Positions 1 to 6,251 of a stretch of 10,838 bases of DNA are shown one piece after another. The first letter of the stretch is position 1. Each line of letters opens with the position of its first letter. The DNA lies in assembly GCA_031263945.1 (NCBI GenBank), contig JAISEW010000109.1, positions 1-10,838 on the forward strand, in the 5' to 3' direction. Position numbers and translations under genes: made by a program. The stretch is from Gracilibacteraceae bacterium. GTDB taxonomy: Bacteria; Bacillota; Desulfitobacteriia; Desulfitobacteriales; Syntrophobotulaceae. Below the pieces are notes generated by a model that did not search any database, was not told where the DNA came from, and worked only from the letters and a program-made list of their open reading frames with translations.

Positions 1-1
1 G

Positions 2-142
2 ATGGGCGTTGCGCCGGACGCATCGCTGATCCAGAAATTTGACGCGGCCTTTGACCGGGTCGAAGTCATTGGCGACGCCCAAAATGGCGGTAAAATTTAC
101 CAGGCCTTGAAGCAGGGCTTTACCATAGCCTGCGGGATTTGA
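2..142 (+). CDS. C-terminal end of a flavin/NAD(P)-binding oxidoreductase (old yellow enzyme / 2,4-dienoyl-CoA reductase type), partial
   Basis: Only the last 46 codons and the TGA stop are inside the window; the reading frame is open to the left edge, so the ATG at position 2 is probably an internal methionine. The tail contains the segment VEVIGDAQNGGKIYQALKQG. An aliphatic run followed by GDA, then GK and a helix with conserved alanines, is the usual end of the FAD/NAD domain in two-domain NADH:flavin oxidoreductases (FadH, NADH oxidase and enoate reductase relatives), where the GD aspartate contacts the FAD. It is transcribed towards the NifB-like gene and ends 37 bases before that gene's stop, so it is not part of that operon. 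With so little sequence, another pyridine-nucleotide disulfide-type flavoprotein is possible. Confidence 0.6.
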   Translation: MGVAPDASLIQKFDAAFDRVEVIGDAQNGGKIYQALKQGFTIACGI

Positions 143-191
143 GCCTGCGGGGACTTGCGGAATCCAAAAGTTCCCTGCGTCAGCCGCAGGC
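143..191. terminator. Inverted repeat in the convergent gap, possible bidirectional terminator
   Basis: An 8-base perfect inverted repeat, GCCTGCGG (143-150) and CCGCAGGC (184-191), spans the gap between two converging genes. A smaller nested repeat, GGAA and TTCC, lies at 159-174. The right arm is inside the last codons of the NifB-like gene. There is no T-run on either strand, so it is not a standard intrinsic terminator; only the position and symmetry suggest the role. Confidence 0.3.
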
Positions 192-1391
192 GTTGCCGCA
201 TCTGAACTCCAAGGCGCCGCTGTAAAGTTCCCGGGAGAAGTCGTTCACCCCCGGGATGCCGCAGGCGTCGGCGCGGCAGTGGGCGCAATGACGAAAAACG
301 GGCAAATAGGCCTCCGCTTCCGCCCGCGCCTTTTCCAGCGCCAGGCAGTCGGGGGCCGCCGCGTCGGCAAACTCGCCTTGGGGAATAAGGGGCATAATAT
401 TATGCGTTTTTGCGCCCAGCGCGGCTGCGGCGCGGGCGATCCCCGCTATATGCCGGTCGTTCACGCCGGGGATCAGCACGGTGTTGACCTTGATCTCCAT
501 GCCGGCCGCGGCGGCGGCTTCCAGCCCCGCCAGCTGGCGGTCCAGCAGCAGCTGCGCCGCCGCCGGCCCGGTGTAGACGCTGCCGCCGAGCGTGACATGC
601 GAGACGATTTTCGCGCCGACGGCGGGATCGACCGCGTTCACGGTCACGGTGAGATGACGAACTCCGACGTCGCGCAGTTCGGCGACCCGGTCAATAAGGC
701 CCAGCCCGTTTGTGGAGAGGCAGAGGGCCAGATGCGGAAAACGGCCGCGGACATGGCGGAAAGTCTCAAGGGCCGCGCCGTCGGCCAGGGCGTCGCCGGG
801 GCCGGCTACGCCGACTACCGATAAAACAGGGCAAAGCTTCAGCGCGCGGGCGACGGCGTCCGCCGCCTGGGCGGGCCGCAGGATCCCCGCCGTCACGCCG
901 GGGCGCGCTTCAGTCGCGTTGATATCCCGTACGCAAAACCGGCATTTGATATTGCACACCGCGCTGACCGGCAGATGGAGGCGGCCATACTCGCCCCCGC
1001 CGCCTGCGTCAAAACAGGGATGGCGGCCCGGCGGCCTGTACCCGCGGCCCGGCGCATTTTTCCGGGCCAGATACCGCGCGTAACCGTCCAGGATCTCCGC
1101 GCAGAAGCCCGTTTTTTCTAAAGGCGTGATCCCCAAGGCGCTCAGGCCGCTTTGGGCAAAAGGGCCGATTCGCGCCGCGATCACCGCCGCGCAGTCGGAG
1201 ATGAGTTCCGCGCTGGCCGAAAATTGCGCGTGGCTGTGCTGGTACGCGCCGCGGTCACAGGCGGGGGTATTGGCACGAGTTTCCAAAATTTGCCATCCGT
1301 TTTCATCCACTTCCGCGATCACAAATAACGGCGTATGGCCGAAATGCTTCGCCACTAATTTGCCGTCGCTCGAAGCGAGCGCGATTTTCAT
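180..1391 (-). CDS. NifB-like radical SAM maturase with an N-terminal NifX-like domain
   Basis: This is a 403-residue protein from the ATG at 1391. Residues 1-108 form a dinitrogenase iron-molybdenum cofactor (NifX/NafY-type) domain, with HFGH at 16-19 and IGPFAQSGLSALGI at 75-88. Residues 120-380 form a NifB radical SAM domain: HPC (124-126), CX3CX2C (Cys146, 150, 153), RPGV, a VVGVAGPGD run, LCLSTNGL, NAVDP, KVNTVLIPGVND, NIMPLIP and RHCAHCRADACG with Cys369 and Cys372. NifB fuses [4Fe-4S] clusters into the 8Fe core of nitrogenase cofactors using S-adenosylmethionine. Oddities: the NifX domain is N-terminal rather than C-terminal; the cysteine in the canonical CNRK(F/Y)DC motif is missing; the C-terminus carries extra cysteines (377, 398, 402). 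A TTG at 1439 overlapping the upstream stop would add 16 low-complexity residues; the ATG fits the domain edge better. It is the last gene of the nitrogenase-like operon and probably matures the cluster of its D-like subunit. Confidence 0.88.
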   Translation of the reverse strand: MKIALASSDGKLVAKHFGHTPLFVIAEVDENGWQILETRANTPACDRGAYQHSHAQFSASAELISDCAAVIAARIGPFAQSGLSALGITPLEKTGFCAEILDGYARYLARKNAPGRGYRPPGRHPCFDAGGGGEYGRLHLPVSAVCNIKCRFCVRDINATEARPGVTAGILRPAQAADAVARALKLCPVLSVVGVAGPGDALADGAALETFRHVRGRFPHLALCLSTNGLGLIDRVAELRDVGVRHLTVTVNAVDPAVGAKIVSHVTLGGSVYTGPAAAQLLLDRQLAGLEAAAAAGMEIKVNTVLIPGVNDRHIAGIARAAAALGAKTHNIMPLIPQGEFADAAAPDCLALEKARAEAEAYLPVFRHCAHCRADACGIPGVNDFSRELYSGALEFRCGNACG

Positions 1392-1403
1392 GACTGCCGC
1401 CTC

Positions 1404-1445
1404 ACTCTCCTCTCCCAACTCTCCCTTCTCCTCTCTCAACTCTCC
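1404..1445 (-). repeat. Two tandem 21-bp polypurine repeats between the D-like and NifB-like genes
   Basis: On the minus strand, two adjacent 21-bp copies (1425-1445 and 1404-1424) match at 18 of 21 positions; each starts GGAGAGTTG and contains GAGAGGAGA. The first copy contains the stop codon of the D-like gene. Both are rich in Shine-Dalgarno-like AGGAGA and GGGAG strings just ahead of the NifB-like ATG, so the repeat has probably duplicated the ribosome-loading region. Confidence 0.75.
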
Positions 1446-2959
1446 TCTTTAATACAACTGTAGGTGTCCGCGCTCCAGTACCAGTCTTTGTACGGTTGGC
1501 GCACATGCCCCGCCAGGCGCTCCTGATAGTTGACGTTGCCGAGCGCGAAATGGATCTTGCGCATGAGCTGGTAAAACCCGCCGTAACCGAAGAAGGCCCC
1601 GTCCGCCGAAAAAAGCTGGACGCTGGGCGCGCCCAGTTTCGCGACCAGACCGTGCGTGCCGCTATGGGTGACGACCAGATCCGGTTTGAGGGTCCTTATC
1701 TGATGGGTCAGCTCAAAAGCCTGATTGCTGACGGAAACGTGGACTGCCGGCAGTTTGGCCGCCAGTTCCTCGAAGATGGGCTGGGCGTTTTCATCATAAT
1801 GGTAGGCTTTTACCCCGATGATTTCCATGCCGAGTTCAGCCAAAGCCGCCGCTTCCGTCCCCGCCCGCACGACACCGCCGCTGATGAGGACGCGTTTGCC
1901 TTGGAGGGCCGGCAAATAGGGCTTTATCGCTTCGGCGGCCAGTTTTTCCTCATGATCCGCCAGACGCGCCGCCTCTTTTTCCAGGCCAAAACGGGCCGCG
2001 ATCCCGCCGAGCCAGCGCCGCGTCTCGGAAAAACCGATGGGCATCCCGGCGATATAGTAGGGCATGCCATATTTTTCCTCCAGGAATTTCAGCATATAAT
2101 CGTCATGCACGTTGCACATGCTGATGTTCAGCGCCGCCCGCGAAATCTGGCGGAACTCGTCCAGGCTCGCATACTCCGCAAAGATCCGCGTGTTGAGGCC
2201 GAGGGCCGACAGCAGGCGCTTGATCTCGTCCTCATCCTGATAACCGATGGATGTGGCGTTCCAAAGGTTGACCGTATGGGCCTTCTGGTAATTCTCTTTC
2301 GCCTGCTCCATCTCATAGCGCGGGTCGGACGGGTCGAGCGGCACGTAGTCTTTCCACGCTTCCGGCTCGAAGGGGATATCCCGCAGCAGCCCGTGGTAAA
2401 AGGCGTCATAGGCCGAGGCGACGACCCGCGACTTGAAACCGGGGCAGTGCAGCCCGACGACTTTCGCGGCGGCCGTGCTTTTGGCCCGCTCGACCACCTC
2501 CGCCACATCGTCGCCGATGATATTCGGGGCGCAGGTGGAGACGACAAAGATGATCTCCGGCCGGAACTCGCGGTCGGCGTACGCGATCGCCGCCTCCAGC
2601 TTGCGCTCCCCGCCGCCGATCACGTCGGCCTCGCTCAGATCCGTGGAGATCCAGTTGAGGGGGGCGGGAGGCTGCCCGCGCTGGGCGCGTCCTTTGTTGG
2701 ACTGGACGTTGATGGCCAAGAGCTGGGCCCCGCAGCCGCCGGGAGCGTGCATGACGATGACGGAGCCGGCGACGGTGGCGGCCATCATCAGCGTCAGCGA
2801 CATCTGACAGGCGTTCGTCTGCCAGAAGGAGCGGCTTTTCCGCATGAGACATCCCTCTTTTTGGCACTCCAGCAGCTCGCCGGCGCAGCCGGAAAAACTG
2901 TCCGCCAGCTGCAGCCGCTGGTCGCGCACGGGCGGGATCCTCTGTTCGTAATAACTCAT
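1436..2959 (-). CDS. NifD-like (alpha) subunit of a nitrogenase-like reductase
   Basis: This 507-residue protein of the nitrogenase component 1 / oxidoreductase family most resembles NifD. P-cluster-type cysteines are Cys51 (TNACQ), Cys76 (HAPGGCGAQ) and Cys143 (VVSTCAPNIIGDD), matching Azotobacter alpha-Cys62, 88 and 154. Cys282 (NISMCNVHDDYM, followed by LEEKYGMPYY) matches the cofactor ligand alpha-Cys275. The other FeMo-co residues are changed: alpha-His442 aligns with Phe457, Gln191 with Val180, His195 with Tyr184 and Arg96 with Asn84. It should therefore bind a P-cluster and an 8Fe-type cofactor in a different pocket, and reduce something other than N2. An N-terminal extension has three more cysteines (25, 32, 37). 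The ATG at 2959 lies 12 bases after the K-like stop, behind AAGGTGA; an in-frame GTG at 2968 is the alternative start. Expected to form a heterotetramer with the K-like protein and take electrons from the NifH-like protein. Confidence 0.87.
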   Translation of the reverse strand: MSYYEQRIPPVRDQRLQLADSFSGCAGELLECQKEGCLMRKSRSFWQTNACQMSLTLMMAATVAGSVIVMHAPGGCGAQLLAINVQSNKGRAQRGQPPAPLNWISTDLSEADVIGGGERKLEAAIAYADREFRPEIIFVVSTCAPNIIGDDVAEVVERAKSTAAAKVVGLHCPGFKSRVVASAYDAFYHGLLRDIPFEPEAWKDYVPLDPSDPRYEMEQAKENYQKAHTVNLWNATSIGYQDEDEIKRLLSALGLNTRIFAEYASLDEFRQISRAALNISMCNVHDDYMLKFLEEKYGMPYYIAGMPIGFSETRRWLGGIAARFGLEKEAARLADHEEKLAAEAIKPYLPALQGKRVLISGGVVRAGTEAAALAELGMEIIGVKAYHYDENAQPIFEELAAKLPAVHVSVSNQAFELTHQIRTLKPDLVVTHSGTHGLVAKLGAPSVQLFSADGAFFGYGGFYQLMRKIHFALGNVNYQERLAGHVRQPYKDWYWSADTYSCIKEES

Positions 2960-2971
2960 CGCCTTCACCTT

Positions 2972-4303
2972 TTACCCTTTCGCCGACATAAACGAGCCGA
3001 TCAGATCCTCGTACAGGCGCAGCCCGCCGCGATAACCCGCGTAGCCGCCCGCCACGATCGCCCGGTCGTAGGCCGGAAAACTCACGGCGAGATACTTGGC
3101 GCCGCGCCGGAGCGCCATCTGTTTTTCCAAAGTGCTGCCGACGATATAGAGCGGCGTCAGGGCGTCGAAATAGCGCTGGCCGCGATACACGGGGCGGCCT
3201 TGGTCGATGGAGCGGGCGATCTCCTGACTGCCGCTCACGAACCGCGGTTTTACCGGCAATTCGGCAAAACCCGCCAGCAGATCCTCCCGCCGCGCCTCCT
3301 CCAGCCGGTCGGTGACGAATATTTCCGCCGGCGTCCAGCCGAGTTCGCGGTAGAGATATTTGTTCAGCGGGAGCGCGTAGTTGGAGTTGGTCACGGTGAC
3401 GCTGTAAAAACGCAGCTCGCCGTCGGCGTAGCTGTCCGCCGTCCGCTCGAAATAGCGGTAGTACCATTCGTTTTCCGCCGCGACGACCCGCTCGGCCCCG
3501 TCGATCCCCAATTTGGCGGCGAGTTCCCGGATGAAGGCGTCCGTCGCTTCCGGACCGACCGGCAGATCCGTCGCCCACCAGGGGACGCCGTGTTTTTCCT
3601 CGAACCGCTCCGCAAAACCGCGGCAGCGCGTGCGCGAGAGTATGACGTTCAGCGCGGCCTCGGGAGCGGCGGTGATATTCTCAAAAGTCTGGGTCGGCGA
3701 GAAAAAAGTGTTCACTTTCAGCCCCAGACGGGCGCCGATTCTCTCAATTTCTTCCAGGTCGCCGCGGAAAAAGGGATCGTAGCCCGGCACGACCCCGAAT
3801 ACGTTGATCAGGCGCGGGTCGGCGGCACCCGCTTTGCGCAGCCAGCGATTGAATATGCCGTCCAGCAAGATCTCGTATCCCGTGTAGCAGTCGCCCTTAA
3901 AACTGGGGGTGCTGATCGCCAGCACCGGTTCGCCCGCCTCGGCGAATTCGCTCGCGGCCCCGCCCGCGTCGTCGCCGATCATTTCCGTCATGCAGCCGGT
4001 CGCCACCAAGTACAGTTTGCCCTCGATCAGCTTCAGCGTCGAGGCGATCTGTTCCCGCAGCCGCTCGGCGCCGCCGAAGACGATCTCCGTTTCCGTGACG
4101 GCCGAAGTCGGGGCGGAGGCGCCCGAGCAGTAGGACGAGCCCAAATAACCGGCGCCGAAAGCGACGGAATTCATCAGATTGCCGCCGCAGCCCGTCGCCG
4201 CGTGGATGATCGGGACGACGTCCGGCAGCGCGGAGATCGCCGCCAGGGCGCCGCCCAGCGCGCAGGACGTCCGCGGTTTGTCATGGAACGGGGTTTCGGT
4301 CAT
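2972..4303 (-). CDS. NifK-like (beta) subunit of a nitrogenase-like reductase
   Basis: This 443-residue protein is shorter than Azotobacter NifK (about 520), mainly because it lacks the long N-terminal arm. Cys14 (RTSCALGGA), Cys39 (IHAATGCGG) and Cys104 (VATGCMTEMIGDD) correspond to the NifK P-cluster ligands beta-Cys70, 95 and 153. TSAVTETEIVFGG matches the NifK stretch ending in VFGG, ISTPSFKG matches the region after the third ligand, and LPVGPEATDAFIREL matches the NifK PxGxxxTDxF segment. It should pair with the D-like subunit and share the bridging P-cluster. Its ATG overlaps the cysK stop by four bases (ATGA) and has GGGAGG upstream, so it is translationally coupled to cysK. In nif operons K follows D; here K comes first. 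A NifE/NifN-type scaffold is less likely because all three beta-type P-cluster cysteines are present and only one D/K pair exists. Confidence 0.85.
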   Translation of the reverse strand: MTETPFHDKPRTSCALGGALAAISALPDVVPIIHAATGCGGNLMNSVAFGAGYLGSSYCSGASAPTSAVTETEIVFGGAERLREQIASTLKLIEGKLYLVATGCMTEMIGDDAGGAASEFAEAGEPVLAISTPSFKGDCYTGYEILLDGIFNRWLRKAGAADPRLINVFGVVPGYDPFFRGDLEEIERIGARLGLKVNTFFSPTQTFENITAAPEAALNVILSRTRCRGFAERFEEKHGVPWWATDLPVGPEATDAFIRELAAKLGIDGAERVVAAENEWYYRYFERTADSYADGELRFYSVTVTNSNYALPLNKYLYRELGWTPAEIFVTDRLEEARREDLLAGFAELPVKPRFVSGSQEIARSIDQGRPVYRGQRYFDALTPLYIVGSTLEKQMALRRGAKYLAVSFPAYDRAIVAGGYAGYRGGLRLYEDLIGSFMSAKG

Positions 4304-5250
4304 GATTTTCCTCCCGTCGTCGCGGCATAATCATAGAGAACGGTGGAGAGATAGCGCTCGCCCGTGTCCGGGAGCAAGGCGACGAGGACTTTGCCGGCGT
4401 TTTCGGGCCGCCGGGCTATTTGGCAGGCGGCGAAGACCGCCGCGCCGGAGGAGATCCCCACGAGCAAACCGGCGCCGCGGCCGAGTTCGCGCGAGGTTTC
4501 CACCGCTTCGTCCCCTTTGACCGTATAGATCTCATCGACCAGATCCCGGTCGAATACCCGCGGGACGAAACCCGCGCCGATCCCCTGGATCTTATGCGGC
4601 CCCGGCAGACCGCCCGACAGCACCGGGCTTTCAAACGGCTCGACCGCGACGATTTGCGTCTCCGGTTTTTTCGCTTTCAGATTCGCTCCCACGCCGGAGA
4701 CCGTGCCGCCCGTGCCGACGCCGGCTACGAAAATGTCCACCGCTCCGTCCGTGTCCCGCCAGATTTCTTCCGCCGTCGCCCGGTGGTGGATCGCCGGATT
4801 CGCGGGATTTTCAAACTGCTGAAGCAGGACTCCGCCCGTCTGGGCCGCTAATTCCTCCGCTTTGCGCACCGCGCCGTTCATGCCGCCGGCGCCCGGGGTG
4901 AGGACGAGGGAGGCGCCCAGGGCTTTCAGCAGGCTGCGCCGCTCGGCGCTCATCGTTTCCGGCATGACCAAAATCACTTTGTACCCGCGGGCCGCCGCCA
5001 CAAAAGCCACGCCGATCCCCGTATTGCCGCTCGTCGGCTCGATGATGAGACCGCCGGGCCGCAGGCGCCCTTCTTTTTCCGCCTCTGTGATCATGGCGCA
5101 GGCGATGCGGTCTTTGACGGAGCCGAGCGGGTTAAAATATTCCAATTTAAGGTAAACGTCCGCCCCGACCGCCGCCCCGGCCGGCCAGCGGTATTGCAGC
5201 AGAGGCGTGTCGCCGATGAGTTCCGTCAAATCTTTTGCCGCCTTTATCAT
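4300..5250 (-). CDS. cysK: Cysteine synthase A (O-acetylserine sulfhydrylase), embedded in the nitrogenase-like operon
   Basis: This 316-residue PLP enzyme of fold type II has the usual CysK length. NPLGSVKDR contains the PLP lysine, Lys46. PTSGNTG (72-78) is the substrate and carboxylate loop, MPETMSAERR follows, QQFENPANP and GTGGTVSG (phosphate cup) come next, then GLPGPHKIQGIGAGFVP and SSGAA. It makes cysteine from O-acetylserine and sulfide in the cytoplasm; many CysK-type enzymes also accept thiols. AAAGGAG precedes the ATG, 31 bases after the NifH-like stop, and its stop overlaps the K-like start. Sitting between the reductase and catalytic subunits, it is most simply read as the step that captures the sulfide or thiol the reductase releases. 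Motifs favour CysK over cystathionine beta-synthase. Whether its sulfur acceptor is really O-acetylserine in this pathway is an inference. Confidence 0.93.
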   Translation of the reverse strand: MIKAAKDLTELIGDTPLLQYRWPAGAAVGADVYLKLEYFNPLGSVKDRIACAMITEAEKEGRLRPGGLIIEPTSGNTGIGVAFVAAARGYKVILVMPETMSAERRSLLKALGASLVLTPGAGGMNGAVRKAEELAAQTGGVLLQQFENPANPAIHHRATAEEIWRDTDGAVDIFVAGVGTGGTVSGVGANLKAKKPETQIVAVEPFESPVLSGGLPGPHKIQGIGAGFVPRVFDRDLVDEIYTVKGDEAVETSRELGRGAGLLVGISSGAAVFAACQIARRPENAGKVLVALLPDTGERYLSTVLYDYAATTGGKS

Positions 5251-5266
5251 AGGTTCTCCTTTCTGG

Positions 5267-5282
5267 GCGCCTCCGCCGGCGC
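5267..5282 (-). other. Small GC-rich stem-loop just after the NifH-like gene
   Basis: GCGCC and GGCGC arms with a 6-base loop sit in the 31-base gap between the NifH-like stop codon and cysK. In nif operons a stem-loop after nifH is known to raise nifH mRNA over the genes behind it; this one is in the right place but short (5 bp), so the same role is only a guess. Confidence 0.3.
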
Positions 5283-6160
5283 TATATCCCCGCGGCCTGA
5301 CCGCCGGGCACCGTCCCCGTTTCCAGTTCGAGCAGCTTATCCGACCATTTCGCCGCCCATTCCTGCAATTCCCTGAGCTCCAGCGGCGCGGGCGTCCGGG
5401 ATTCCTCGTGGGCCGCCACGCACTCCGCCAGTTCCCTGTACACCCGCGCCTGCTCGCTGTCCGGCGCGGCTTCGATCACGGTCTTGCCCTTCAGTTCGCA
5501 TTGAGTAACGGTGATGGAGCGCGGCACATACTGCACGATTTGGGTTTTTGTGCGCGCGGCGAAATCGTCCACGATGTCCCTGGAGTAGCCGGCGTTCATC
5601 GAATTGGCCACGATGCCGCCGAGCAGGGCGCCGCCGGAATTGGAGTATTTTTTGATCCCTTTGAAAAGATTGTTGGAAGCGTAAACGCTCATGAAATCGG
5701 CGCTGGACACCGTGAAAACGTGCTGGGCGATCCCTTCGCGGATCGGCATGGCAAACCCGCCGCAGACCACGTCGCCGAGCACGTCGTAAATCACGCAGTC
5801 CAGATCCAGTTCCTCGAATATTTTCTGCTGTTTAAACAATTCCACAGCCGTGATGATGCCGCGGCCGGCGCAGCCCACGCCGGGAGCGGGACCGCCGGAC
5901 TCCACGCAGCAGATCCCGTTAAAACCCTCGTATATCACGTCGCGCGCCTTGACCGCCCCTTTTTCCCGGAGCGTATCCAGCACGGTCGGTATGTAGGAAC
6001 CGCCGCGCAGCGTGTTCGTGGAATCGGCCTTCGGGTCGCAGCCGAATTGCATGACTTTGTAGCCGAGTGAGGACAGCGCCGCGCTGAGGTTGCTCGTCGT
6101 GGTGGATTTGCCGATGCCGCCTTTGCCGTAAATGGCGATCTGCTTAAGTTTCTTGCCCAT
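5282..6160 (-). CDS. NifH-like ATP-dependent reductase (Fe protein homologue)
   Basis: This 292-residue protein is the ATP-driven electron donor of the system. Residues 12-19 form the P-loop (GKGGIGKS), GCDPKADST (40-48) is switch-like, ESGGPAPGVGCAGRG places Cys97 and DVLGDVVCGGF places Cys133. These two cysteines bind the [4Fe-4S] cluster between two monomers, as Cys97 and Cys132 do in Azotobacter NifH. Arg100, the residue ADP-ribosylated by DraT in some nitrogen fixers, is kept. The sequence is much closer to NifH than to ParA/MinD ATPases, and no other gene for a Fe protein is in view. GGAGG lies 10 bases before the ATG, behind a consensus promoter, so this is the first gene of the operon. 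BchL/ChlL-type reductases are an alternative family, but the NifB-like partner and P-cluster cysteines of the neighbours argue against that. Confidence 0.92.
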   Translation of the reverse strand: MGKKLKQIAIYGKGGIGKSTTTSNLSAALSSLGYKVMQFGCDPKADSTNTLRGGSYIPTVLDTLREKGAVKARDVIYEGFNGICCVESGGPAPGVGCAGRGIITAVELFKQQKIFEELDLDCVIYDVLGDVVCGGFAMPIREGIAQHVFTVSSADFMSVYASNNLFKGIKKYSNSGGALLGGIVANSMNAGYSRDIVDDFAARTKTQIVQYVPRSITVTQCELKGKTVIEAAPDSEQARVYRELAECVAAHEESRTPAPLELRELQEWAAKWSDKLLELETGTVPGGQAAGI

Positions 6161-6198
6161 AAGGGGATGTCCTCCTTAGTCGCTTTAAGTTATAAAGT

Positions 6199-6221
6199 AA
6201 ACATATATATAAACTATGTTT
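6199..6221 (-). promoter_or_regulatory. Inverted repeat at the predicted transcription start, candidate repressor operator
   Basis: AAACATA (6199-6205) and TATGTTT (6215-6221) are perfect 7-base arms separated by 9 bases. The predicted start site, about 7 bases downstream of the -10 box, falls near 6216, so a bound repressor would block initiation. The arms do not match an operator I recognise. Confidence 0.45.
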
Positions 6222-6222
6222 T

Positions 6223-6251
6223 ATTATACACAGGGGAGATTGATATGTCAA
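6223..6251 (-). promoter_or_regulatory. Consensus sigma-70/sigma-A promoter of the nitrogenase-like operon
   Basis: Read on the minus strand: TTGACA (6251-6246), a 17-base spacer, then TATAAT (6228-6223). Both hexamers match the consensus at all six positions with ideal spacing, which is rare by chance. It leaves a 5' leader of about 56 bases ahead of the NifH-like ATG. No sigma-54 (GG-N10-GC) promoter, usual for nif genes of Proteobacteria, was seen. So strong a core promoter implies control by repression. Confidence 0.9.
6240..6251. promoter_or_regulatory. Short palindrome over the -35 box
   Basis: TTGA-TATG-TCAA is a 12-base inverted repeat with a 4-base centre and includes the whole -35 hexamer. 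FNR/Crp-type sites have TTGAT and ATCAA around a 4-base centre (TTGA-N6-TCAA), so this spacing is 2 bases too short. It may be a second repressor site or simply a product of the TTGACA box. Confidence 0.25.

Noticed and set aside
1496..4330. A 944-codon open frame on the plus strand, opposite the D-like and K-like genes
   Set aside because: It is antisense to two clearly conserved genes, its product is arginine- and glycine-rich with no recognisable motif, and long antisense frames are expected where codons end mostly in G or C.
180..6160. A true nitrogen-fixing nif operon
   Set aside because: The D-like subunit lacks His442, Gln191, His195 and Arg96 equivalents, nifE, nifN and nifV are not present, the order is H-cysK-K-D-B, and no sigma-54 promoter is seen. 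Loci elsewhere cannot be excluded, but these subunits do not look like dinitrogenase.
2972..6160. Protochlorophyllide/chlorophyllide or Ni-sirohydrochlorin reductase (Bch/Chl, CfbCD)
   Set aside because: Those systems do not come with a NifB maturase, and lack the complete six-cysteine P-cluster set and the Cys275-type ligand found here.
6240..6251. FNR/Crp binding site
   Set aside because: The half-sites TTGA and TCAA are separated by 4 bases; the FNR consensus needs 6 between these cores.
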